A stretch of 64,000 nt of DNA from Veillonella parvula DSM 2008 (GTDB taxonomy: Bacteria > Bacillota > Negativicutes > Veillonellales > Veillonellaceae). A model generated the notes under the pieces. That model had not been told where the DNA came from and did no database searches. It saw only the letters and a list, made by a program, of their open reading frames with translations. The stretch covers positions 172,001-236,000 of the forward strand of contig NC_013520.1 in NCBI RefSeq assembly GCF_000024945.1. The letters are read 5' to 3'. Each line of letters starts with the position of its first letter. Within the stretch, counting starts at the first letter, position 1. Position numbers and translations under genes: made by a program. Shown piece after piece: positions 34,058 to 41,129 of the stretch.

Positions 34058-34669
34058 ATGATGCAAGGTTTGCGCGATTTATGGGGCAAAATTCAATATA
34101 ATATTAAGCGCGTAATGGATTCTGACCCAGCTGCCACAAGTGTATGGATGATTATATGGACATATCCACATATTACGGCTTTGTTCTGGCATTTCTTTGC
34201 CCACCGTTTATATAAGGCGGGGTGGCCAATCTTGGCTCGTCGTGTGGCTCTACATTCTCGGCATGTAACGGGCATTGAAATCCATCCAGGTGCGACGATT
34301 GGTCGCGGACTCTTTATCGATCATGGTATGGGTGTTGTTATTGGTGAAACAGCTATTGTAGGCGATAATGTAACCTTGTTCCATCAAGTAACATTAGGTG
34401 GGATGTCTTCTAAAAAGGTAAAGCGTCATCCGACCATTGAAGATGATGTACTCATCGGTACGGGTACAAAAATTTTAGGGGACATTACGATTGGGGCGCG
34501 CACGAAGATTGGCTGTAATCTCGTTATCAAACATGATATTCCTAAGGATATGGTAATTTTTGAAACAGATCCAGAAAATATGTATGTTCGTAAACCTAGT
34601 CGCAATGCAACTGCTGCACAAGCAGAGGATAAGAAAATCCCTGATAATTACATAGAATACTATATTTAA
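34058..34669 (+). CDS. cysE: Serine O-acetyltransferase
   Basis: 203 residues. Helical N-terminus, then left-handed beta-helix hexapeptide repeats (IEIHPGATIGRGLFIDHGMGVVIGE, DNVTLFHQVTLGG). The His in IDHGMG is the expected catalytic base. It acetylates serine for CysK, and its C-terminal tail ends in Ile (NYIEYYI), the residue that typically inserts into CysK in the cysteine synthase complex. GGAG precedes the start. Confidence 0.94.
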   Translation: MMQGLRDLWGKIQYNIKRVMDSDPAATSVWMIIWTYPHITALFWHFFAHRLYKAGWPILARRVALHSRHVTGIEIHPGATIGRGLFIDHGMGVVIGETAIVGDNVTLFHQVTLGGMSSKKVKRHPTIEDDVLIGTGTKILGDITIGARTKIGCNLVIKHDIPKDMVIFETDPENMYVRKPSRNATAAQAEDKKIPDNYIEYYI

Positions 34670-34732
34670 TATAAAAGCGTATTTAATATATAATCATTTT
34701 TAATATAGAGTCATATTGAATATAGAATCATA
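34662..34732. repeat. 17-19-bp degenerate tandem repeat after cysE
   Basis: About four imperfect copies built on TATTTAATATA-AATCAT, starting at the cysE stop and ending just before the terminator. Confidence 0.55.
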
Positions 34733-34735
34733 CAT

Positions 34736-34775
34736 ACCTCTAACTATTAGATTAACTAGTAGTTAGAGGTTTTTT
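34736..34775 (+). terminator. Terminator of cysK-cysE
   Basis: 11-bp stem ACCTCTAACTA/TAGTTAGAGGT (34736-34746/34760-34770) followed by six T. Confidence 0.85.
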
Positions 34776-34911
34776 ATGATTCGTAGAAACATGATTCTGT
34801 GAATTACTGGATTTAGATTTGGTATGGATTGGATTGGATTGGGGATATGTTTGATTTAGTATGGTTATAATGTTTTCATTAAACTTTTATACAAAAATAT
34901 CTGTTCATGTA
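34776..34911. other. Spacer before dps promoter
   Basis: AT-rich; a short run of GGATTG-type repeats occurs near 34828. Nothing coding seen. Confidence 0.35.
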
Positions 34912-34964
34912 TTGACATGGAAAATCATTATTGGTAAAATGTAATCATAATCAATATTGATTAT
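34912..34964 (+). promoter_or_regulatory. dps promoter with palindromic operator
   Basis: TTGACA (34912-34917), 17-bp spacer, TAAAAT (34935-34940). A perfect 18-bp palindrome ATAATCAATATTGATTAT covers 34947-34964, at the predicted transcription start. It resembles the AT-rich dyads bound by Fur/PerR-family repressors, which commonly control dps. Confidence 0.65.
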
Positions 34965-35062
34965 AAATTAAATAAATGAATTGATGGCGTAGAAGCCAAC
35001 TGTACTTGTTCTGGTTTTAGAACAAATTATAATTGAGAATTAAGTGGAAAAGGAGTTTTATT

Positions 35063-35497
35063 ATGAAAAACGTACAACAAGTAAATCAATATTTAGCAGA
35101 TCTTTCTGTATGGAATGTAAAATTACATAATTTACACTTCAATGTAACTGGTCCGCAATTCAAATCCATCCATGAATACTTGGAATCCATCTATGATGAA
35201 GCATTTGAATATTTTGATGCAGTAGCAGAACATGTAAAAATGCAAGGTCAATTCCCATTGGTAAATTCTGCAGAATACGCAAAATTGACTAAAATCGAAG
35301 AATTGGGTCAAGAAGACATCCCTCAAGCAAAGGTAATTGATATCCTTCTTAAAGATTTTAAATACATGAATGATCAAGCTGTAGCGATTCGTGCAGCCGC
35401 TGATGAAGAAGATGATTTCTTGCTCGTGAGCATGATGGAAGATCACGTTGCATACTATGTAAAACAAATCTGGTTCATCGAATCTATGCTGAAATAA
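35063..35497 (+). CDS. dps: Dps-family ferritin-like DNA-protection protein
   Basis: 144 residues of a four-helix ferritin-like protein. The inter-subunit ferroxidase site of Dps is visible: LHNLHFNVTGPQF near residue 22-34 (His ligands) and SIYDEAFEYFDAVAEH near 43-58 (Asp/Glu ligands). Dodecamers oxidise iron with peroxide and store it. ATG 35063 follows AAAGGAG; the 30-bp longer frame starts before this site. Predicted repression by Fur/PerR (see promoter) fits the role. Confidence 0.92.
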   Translation: MKNVQQVNQYLADLSVWNVKLHNLHFNVTGPQFKSIHEYLESIYDEAFEYFDAVAEHVKMQGQFPLVNSAEYAKLTKIEELGQEDIPQAKVIDILLKDFKYMNDQAVAIRAAADEEDDFLLVSMMEDHVAYYVKQIWFIESMLK

Positions 35498-35502
35498 GAC
35501 GA

Positions 35503-35532
35503 TTGACAATGCCTTATTGGGTATGATATGAT
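35503..35532 (+). promoter_or_regulatory. tRNA-Ser promoter
   Basis: TTGACA (35503-35508), 18-bp spacer, TATGAT (35527-35532), 15 bases before the tRNA 5' end. Confidence 0.65.
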
Positions 35533-35547
35533 TACCCAGTAAAGCAT

Positions 35548-35638
35548 GGAGGATTACTCAAGAGGCTGAAGAGGACGGTTTGCTAAATCGTTAGGGCGGG
35601 TTACCGTCGCTAGGGTTCGAATCCCTAATCCTCCGCCA
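35548..35638 (+). tRNA. tRNA-Ser (GCU anticodon)
   Basis: A 91-nt class II tRNA. Acceptor arm GGAGGAT pairs with ATCCTCC, CCA is encoded, T-loop GGTTCGAATCC is canonical, the anticodon loop reads TTGCTAA (anticodon GCT, reading AGC/AGU), and a long variable arm (AGGGCGGGTTACCGTCGCT region) is present as expected for serine. Confidence 0.96.
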
Positions 35639-35641
35639 TGT

Positions 35642-35675
35642 AAAGACCTCACATCACTCGATGTGGGGTCTTTTT
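35642..35675 (+). terminator. Terminator of tRNA-Ser
   Basis: 14-bp stem (35642-35655/35660-35673, one G-U, arm AAAGACCTCACATC), four-base loop, T-run. Confidence 0.88.
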
Positions 35676-35785
35676 GTATAATATATTAATTTATTATATT
35701 ATTTATATAGGCCTAATTTGTGAGGATTCGAGTGAGTCCAAGGCCTTATTAGTATTGAATGACACAGGTGTGTAAGGTTATAGAG

Positions 35786-35814
35786 TTGACGTATGTCTAG
35801 GGGTTTCATATAAT
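35786..35814 (+). promoter_or_regulatory. Promoter of the exported protein at 35849
   Basis: TTGACG (35786-35791), 17-bp spacer, TATAAT (35809-35814): near-consensus. Confidence 0.75.
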
Positions 35815-35848
35815 AGATTGTATAAAATGTAATTTTAAGGAGACTCTT

Positions 35849-36598
35849 ATGAATACAAAACATACACGTCAAATGAATCGTATCCGTCGAGCGTTAGGCA
35901 TTGGCGCATTATGCCTCGTTGCGTCTGTTGGCTTTAGTCATGCTGAAAGTATTGCCATTCCAAGTGCACGTCCTATGGTGGATGGCGTAAGTGCTGATGT
36001 AGAGACTGTTAGTAGTTCTAGTAAAGGGCAACAGCATGTAAACTCAGATGTTATTACGCCTAATGATTGGACGTATACAGCGTTACAAAGGCTCATTAAA
36101 CATGGTGCTATTACAGATACCCATGGATTTACTTTTGATGGTGCTAGCTACACAAAGGATGAGCTTATGCCACTTATCGATGAGGTAGTCACAAAACGTG
36201 AGCAAATGAATGATAATGATCGAGAATATGCATTGCGTATTTACCAAGAAAATATGCGTGATGTAATGGATTACCGTATTGCTCGCGATAAAAAAGCTAC
36301 TGATGAGCGCCGTCAAAAACTAGATGAAAAACGTGCTGAAAAGGCTAAAAAATCTGGTAAGACGTATCAAGTATCCAAGGATCAACAAAAGGCTCTTGAT
36401 AAGGCTGGTGATGAAGTAGCAAAACCGGAAGAACGCGCTTTAACAGATGAACAAATCAAAGAAAAAATGAAGAAATTCAAAATTGATGATTCTCGCGTTA
36501 AGGTAAATAATGAAGTGCGTATTCGTTACGCTGATTCCAAGGATAAAAAGTCCAAAACAGATGCTCGTATGCAGACGGAGATGACGTTCACTCTATAA
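35849..36598 (+). CDS. Exported protein resembling a truncated SLH-porin (OmpM-like)
   Basis: 249 residues. Signal peptide with a basic start and hydrophobic core, cleaved after SHA (about residue 32). Residues about 68-115 resemble one SLH domain (NDWTYTALQRLIKHGAITD, then YTKDELMPLIDEVV). A long charged helix follows (about 120-215, rich in Lys/Glu/Asp, likely coiled coil). The last ~30 residues (VKVNNEVRIRYADSK, TDARMQTEMTFTL) look like the first beta-hairpin of an OmpM-type porin barrel, after which the protein stops. Negativicutes tether their outer membrane with SLH-porins; this one lacks the barrel. Either a truncated gene or a periplasmic tether lacking pore function. Confidence 0.6.
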   Translation: MNTKHTRQMNRIRRALGIGALCLVASVGFSHAESIAIPSARPMVDGVSADVETVSSSSKGQQHVNSDVITPNDWTYTALQRLIKHGAITDTHGFTFDGASYTKDELMPLIDEVVTKREQMNDNDREYALRIYQENMRDVMDYRIARDKKATDERRQKLDEKRAEKAKKSGKTYQVSKDQQKALDKAGDEVAKPEERALTDEQIKEKMKKFKIDDSRVKVNNEVRIRYADSKDKKSKTDARMQTEMTFTL

Positions 36599-36617
36599 CT
36601 CTTAGTAAGGGGTTATA

Positions 36618-37877
36618 ATGATTGATTTTTTTAAGAAACAGTTGTTTACTGCCCATCAAAACGGTAAGCAGCAGGTAAGTGAGGTCTTTAAATATATAGG
36701 ACCTGGTATAATCGTAACCGTTGGATTTATCGACCCTGGAAACTGGGCCGCCAACTTGGCAGCTGGCGCAAGTTACGGTTATGAATTGCTGTGGGTAGTC
36801 ACACTATCTACGATTATGCTCATTTTATTACAGCATAATGTGGCACATTTAGGCATTGTACGCGGTCAATGCTTGTCGGAATGTGCCTATGAGTTCTTAC
36901 CGCGTTATGCATCTCGCTTTGTGCTTAGCACGGCAGGAATTGCGGCGGCAGCGACGGCCTTGGCTGAGTTTATTGGCGCCGCTATCGCCTTGAAGATGCT
37001 CTTTGGTATTCCTATATTGATAGGTAGCATCTTGACGGCTCTTATCTGTACGGTCATGCTCATTACGAACTCCTATCGTAAGTTAGAGCGAATCATTGCT
37101 GGCTTTGTATCCCTCATCGCGTTGGCGTACCTCGTTGAGGTAAATATGGTCAACGTAGATTGGGCAGCAGCTGGTATCGGTTGGGTGGATCCTAATATTC
37201 CTAATGAATCGATGCTCGTTATTTTGAGTATATTAGGGGCCGTAATTATGCCTCATAACTTGTTTTTACACTCTGAAATCATCCAAAGTCGCCAGTTTAA
37301 TACACAAGACCCAGCGATTATGAAACGGCAGTTGCGTTATGAATTCCTCGATACTTTGTTATCTATGGGGATTGGGTGGATGATTAACTCTGCCATGATT
37401 ATATTGGCGGCGGCTGTCTTCTTTGCTCATGGTATTGAAGTAACAGAGCTTGAACAGGCTGAAGAGTTGTTGCGACCACTCATTGGACCCGCAGCGGGTA
37501 TTATTTTTGCAATAGCATTGTTATTTGCAGGTTTTGCCTCATCTGCTACGGCAGGTATGGCGGGGGCAAGTATTTTTGCAGGAATGTTTGGCGAGTCTTA
37601 CGATATGAAAGACTTCCATACGCGATTAGGCTTGGCACTAACATATGTTCCAGCATTATTGTTGATCGTGTTTATTACAGATTCCTTCCAAGCATTATTG
37701 TTCTCTCAAATGTTCTTGAGCTTGCAATTACCAATCACCATCTTCTTGCAACTTTACATGACAAGTAGCCGCAAGGTCATGGGAGAATACGCGAACCGTA
37801 AATTTACAAATATTCTCTTATGGAGCATAGGTATCATCGTTACGATCATGAATATCTACTTATTGATTGTAGGCTAA
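36618..37877 (+). CDS. mntH: Nramp-family Mn2+/Fe2+ transporter
   Basis: 419 residues, 11 predicted membrane helices. The metal-binding DPGN motif of helix 1 is in VGFIDPGNWAANLAAGA near residue 38, and helix 6 carries the MPHNLFLHSE motif near residue 212. It imports divalent metal coupled to protons. AAGGGG precedes the ATG, 19 bp after the exported protein, so the two may share a transcript. Confidence 0.93.
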   Translation: MIDFFKKQLFTAHQNGKQQVSEVFKYIGPGIIVTVGFIDPGNWAANLAAGASYGYELLWVVTLSTIMLILLQHNVAHLGIVRGQCLSECAYEFLPRYASRFVLSTAGIAAAATALAEFIGAAIALKMLFGIPILIGSILTALICTVMLITNSYRKLERIIAGFVSLIALAYLVEVNMVNVDWAAAGIGWVDPNIPNESMLVILSILGAVIMPHNLFLHSEIIQSRQFNTQDPAIMKRQLRYEFLDTLLSMGIGWMINSAMIILAAAVFFAHGIEVTELEQAEELLRPLIGPAAGIIFAIALLFAGFASSATAGMAGASIFAGMFGESYDMKDFHTRLGLALTYVPALLLIVFITDSFQALLFSQMFLSLQLPITIFLQLYMTSSRKVMGEYANRKFTNILLWSIGIIVTIMNIYLLIVG

Positions 37878-37923
37878 TAGAATATTCTTTGTTAGTTACC
37901 AAAAGGTTTATTATAAAATCATA

Positions 37924-37975
37924 ATTAGAATACAGCATTAGAGTACAACATTAGAATACAAAATTAAAATGCAAA
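37924..37975. repeat. 13-bp tandem repeat after mntH
   Basis: Four consecutive 13-bp units: ATTAGAATACAGC, ATTAGAGTACAAC, ATTAGAATACAAA, ATTAAAATGCAAA. The last runs into the terminator stem. Confidence 0.75.
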
Positions 37976-37997
37976 GGACCGCTATGGCGGTCCTTTT
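37973..37997 (+). terminator. Terminator of mntH
   Basis: 10-bp stem AAAGGACCGC/GCGGTCCTTT, loop TATG, then T residues. Confidence 0.8.
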
Positions 37998-38157
37998 GTC
38001 ATGTTGCTAACGTATCTATTATGTGAAAAGCGTATCTTTGAATACCCAAGAGGGGTATAAAATATGGTACAATTAAAAATAATATAATTAAAATTAATAT
38101 AATATCTGTTGGGGATATTCCTTAGCAGTGTGATATATGGAAAACTAGGAGGCCCTA

Positions 38158-38760
38158 ATGGCAAAGGAAATCAAAGTGCAAGAGACAATACAATCTGATT
38201 TTAGTGTTGTGGTTAACGACATTGCTGAAGAGTTATTGACGCGCCTCAATATGGATGAGGATGGTTCTGTTATCGATATGTTCCAAACAGGCTCTTTTGA
38301 TCCTTGGCAGTTATTCGTATTTTTTGGCGCTTTAGAAAAAGCTCTTATTGAGTTCAGAACGGATAAACGCAAGAAAACGGTTATCGTTCATGCACAACCT
38401 GAGGCTCTTATCGGCATAGGCCGCGTAGTGACACCTGTATCTACTATGCTTGAGCATGTATTGATGTCCCGTTTGAACGACATGAGCGAAGGCCGCTTGG
38501 AAACAGGCATGCTTACAGTATCTGCTGAAAATATCGATTATGAAGGTGTAAACCTTAAAGGGCGTCACGTGGTTATCGTATGCGACCTTGTAGATGAAGA
38601 TTCTAATTATCTTAAAGAATGCATTAAATTATGTAAAGAATTGAAAGCAAGCCACGTAGTGGCGGTGCCTCTCATGTTGTGGAACCCAGAATTGATCGAT
38701 AATTTGACAGAGGAATCTATTAAGGCGGAATTATCTCATGAAAATCGTCCTCTCTCCTAG
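38158..38760 (+). CDS. PRTase-like protein of unknown function
   Basis: 200 residues, not confidently assigned. The C-terminal half (GRHVVIVCDLVDEDSNYLKECIKLCKELKASHVVAVPLM) has the strand-acidic-helix-strand pattern of the phosphoribosyltransferase PRPP site, but the usual D-D-x-x-T-T/S-G-x-T is altered to CDLVDEDSNY. The middle (KTVIVHAQPEALIGIGRVVTPVSTMLEHVLMSRL) fits the rest of a type I PRTase fold. It may bind without catalysing. AGGAGG precedes the ATG. Its end overlaps yaaA by 23 bp, so the two are translationally coupled. Confidence 0.5.
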   Translation: MAKEIKVQETIQSDFSVVVNDIAEELLTRLNMDEDGSVIDMFQTGSFDPWQLFVFFGALEKALIEFRTDKRKKTVIVHAQPEALIGIGRVVTPVSTMLEHVLMSRLNDMSEGRLETGMLTVSAENIDYEGVNLKGRHVVIVCDLVDEDSNYLKECIKLCKELKASHVVAVPLMLWNPELIDNLTEESIKAELSHENRPLS

Positions 38761-39484
38761 TAAGACAAAAACGATTGCCGATGTTGCTAGCAACGATGAG
38801 ACAGTACATCATGCAGTCCGAGACGGTCAATTTCAGCCGAACATCACGAAAAAGATTATAACTCATATACAATCTCTCGATATTGCTGGGCTTGGTAAGG
38901 CGCTAAAGCTAAAGGATGACAAGGCACAGGCTGTCTTTGATTTTTACCAGGACTTTGAGGCTCATCCCGTAGGTCGCGCCTGTGAAAGTTACGATGGCAT
39001 TGCTTTCAAATATTTGGACTGGTCGAACTTATCTGATGAAGCCAAGACCTTTGGTGAAAGCCATCTTGTTGTGATGTCCGCGTTGTACGGTGTTGTTGAA
39101 CCTAATATGGGTGTGCGCGACTATCGACTCGATATGGTTGATAAGGTAGGCGTTAATTTATACGATACATGGCGTGAAGCAGTGGATGCATACTTTCACA
39201 AGGAAGATTGGATCCTAAACCTAGCATCTAAAGAATATGCAAAAATGGTGAACCATCCAAAGGTGGTAACCATTGAATTTTGGGAATTACGGGGCGACAC
39301 GTTTAAGCAGATGAGTACGTCCTCCAAAATGAGTCGCGGTGTGATGGTTCACGAATGTTTAACACGACAAGTGAAACATGTGCGGGACTTGCCGCGCGAA
39401 ATCAATGGATTTACCTGTGTCACTGACATTGAATCCATTACCATACCAAGCGAATCGATGACGATTCGTTATGAAAGGAAGTGA
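38738..39484 (+). CDS. yaaA: YaaA family peroxide-stress protein
   Basis: 248 residues starting MKIVLSPSKTK, the hallmark of the YaaA/UPF0246 family, with FDFYQDFEAHPVGRACESYDGIAFKYLDW and LVVMSALYGVVEPN in the middle. YaaA in E. coli lowers free iron during peroxide stress and binds DNA. It overlaps the previous gene by 23 bp and ends 4 bases before the likely hydE start. Confidence 0.9.
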   Translation: MKIVLSPSKTKTIADVASNDETVHHAVRDGQFQPNITKKIITHIQSLDIAGLGKALKLKDDKAQAVFDFYQDFEAHPVGRACESYDGIAFKYLDWSNLSDEAKTFGESHLVVMSALYGVVEPNMGVRDYRLDMVDKVGVNLYDTWREAVDAYFHKEDWILNLASKEYAKMVNHPKVVTIEFWELRGDTFKQMSTSSKMSRGVMVHECLTRQVKHVRDLPREINGFTCVTDIESITIPSESMTIRYERK

Positions 39485-39488
39485 TTGT

Positions 39489-40607
39489 TTGCAAGTGCAA
39501 GACATTCTTGCAAAAGACCTTGTCGGCGATGAATGGCTGACCGAGGAGGAATTGCGATTTCTCATGTCTGTAACTGATGAAGAACAGTTGCAGTTAATAT
39601 ATAAAAAGGCCTACGAAGTGAAGGCAAAATACGTAAAGCCTGTAGCGTATTATCGCGGCCTCATCGAGTTCTCAAACCGATGCATTAAAAATTGTAATTA
39701 TTGCGGTATCCGCCGTGAAAATGACAAGACGGAACGCTTTGATATGAATCGCGAAGATATCATCAAGATGGCACAGTGGGCATACGACCATGAATATGGT
39801 TCCATTACACTCCAATCTGGTGAACGCTGTGATGATGCCTTTGTGGACTATGTTGTAGATTTAATTCGCGACATTAAAGCCATTGGTGATGGTTCCCTAG
39901 GCATTACGATGTGCGTAGGGGAGCAAAGCGAAGAGGCGTACCGCCGCATGCGTGAAGCCGGTGCTAGCCGATATTTATTACGCATTGAAACAACTAATAC
40001 AGATTTATACCATAAAATTCATCCTCGTGATGAATTGCACTCCTTTGAGACGCGTGTAGAATGCTTACGTCGTTTACGCCGCGTAGGCTTTCAAGTTGGC
40101 ACAGGCGTTATGATTGGCCTACCTGGTCAAACTGAGGAAGATCTTGTGAACGATATCTTGTTCTATCGCGACATGGATATTGATATGATTGGCATGGGGC
40201 CTTATGTGGTGCATCATGATACGCCACTAGGTCAAGAAGCATTGGCGATGGGCATCGATGACGAAGCAGGTAAGTTGCGCCGTGTTCAACTGGGACTCAA
40301 GATGATTGCATTGACTCGTTTATTCTTAAAAGACGTAAACATTGCAGCTACGACGGCGTTACAAGCACTAGATAAACTAGGCCGCGAAAAAGGCTTGGCC
40401 GCAGGGGCGAATATCCTAATGCCTATTATCACCATTCCTGAACACCGTGCAAAATATTTGCTATATGATAACAAGCCATGCGTAGACGACAATGCAGAAC
40501 AATGTAAAGACTGCTTGACACGCCGCGTAATGTCCATCGGTGATACAGTGGGTTGGAAACAAAATGGGGACTCTAAACACTACGGCAAACGGACGGGAGA
40601 ATTTTAG
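39489..40607 (+). CDS. hydE: [FeFe]-hydrogenase maturase HydE, radical SAM
   Basis: 372 residues from TTG 39489, chosen because AAGGAAG lies 7-8 bases upstream; an ATG at 39471 overlaps yaaA without a ribosome site. The radical SAM cluster motif CIKNCNYC is near residue 64, preceded by YYRGLIEFSNR as in HydE. HydE helps build the dithiomethylamine bridge of the H-cluster. Conserved C-terminal Cys residues (ADDNAEQCKDCLTRR-type segment) are present. hydF, hydG and the hydrogenase are not in this window. Confidence 0.9.
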   Translation: MQVQDILAKDLVGDEWLTEEELRFLMSVTDEEQLQLIYKKAYEVKAKYVKPVAYYRGLIEFSNRCIKNCNYCGIRRENDKTERFDMNREDIIKMAQWAYDHEYGSITLQSGERCDDAFVDYVVDLIRDIKAIGDGSLGITMCVGEQSEEAYRRMREAGASRYLLRIETTNTDLYHKIHPRDELHSFETRVECLRRLRRVGFQVGTGVMIGLPGQTEEDLVNDILFYRDMDIDMIGMGPYVVHHDTPLGQEALAMGIDDEAGKLRRVQLGLKMIALTRLFLKDVNIAATTALQALDKLGREKGLAAGANILMPIITIPEHRAKYLLYDNKPCVDDNAEQCKDCLTRRVMSIGDTVGWKQNGDSKHYGKRTGEF

Positions 40608-40662
40608 TATTCTATATTCGAACTAAATTATTTAGTTGACTATATCTTTGTCCTTAGTATTG

Positions 40663-40814
40663 CCTATATATAGATGGGGCCCCAATACATATCGACAATT
40701 AAATTAAAAAAATACGGTCTATACTTGCTTACTCCTCGTTCCTGATGTCGCGGCACAAGTACAGACCGTCTTTTTTATAACCTTGTGAGGAAAGTAGTCC
40801 CATCTATATATAGG
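40663..40814. repeat. 152-bp element with 16-bp perfect terminal inverted repeats
   Basis: CCTATATATAGATGGG (40663-40678) and its exact reverse complement (40799-40814) enclose a hairpin that looks like a terminator: 14-bp arms with one mismatch at 40714-40727/40755-40768 (ACGGTCT...AGACCGT), followed by CTTTTTT. No clear target-site duplication. It could be a MITE-like element that brings a terminator, or a structured RNA. Confidence 0.65.
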
Positions 40815-41024
40815 TTTACGAATAAAGCTTTATTAATAAATCTTTAACTTCACTATAAACATAGAAATACTAAAATTCTTTAGAAATAGGAGGAAAGTCG
40901 TCGAAACTATAGATGACTAGTATTGCAATATTAGTTATACTCTGTACGGGTACGGTACTCTTCTAAGTCCTTATTGGTAAATTTGAGTCTTTATTCGTCG
41001 AATAATAGATTGAAGAATTATATT

Positions 41025-41070
41025 AATCCTCTTTTTGGAGAAATTTTTCTCAGAAAAAGAGGATTTTTCT
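41025..41070 (+). terminator. Strong terminator upstream of the EF-G paralogue
   Basis: 12-bp stem AATCCTCTTTTT paired to 41054-41065, continued by an inner GAGAAA/TTTCTC stem, then five T. It ends about 60 bases before the ATG at 41130. Confidence 0.75.
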
Positions 41071-41129
41071 ATTGTAGTGTCGAAGTGTATTAGCAAAAGC
41101 CGTAATTTGCCAGTAAGGAGGCGATTCCA

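Larger units (their letters stand above)
40608..41129. other. Intergenic region with inverted-repeat element and leader terminator
   Basis: 522 bp without a long frame. It holds a 152-bp element bounded by 16-bp perfect inverted repeats (40663-40814), a short hydrophobic frame at 40913-40966 (17 residues, MTSIAILVILCTGTVLF, no well-spaced ribosome site) and a strong terminator at 41025-41070 before the EF-G paralogue. Confidence 0.6.
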
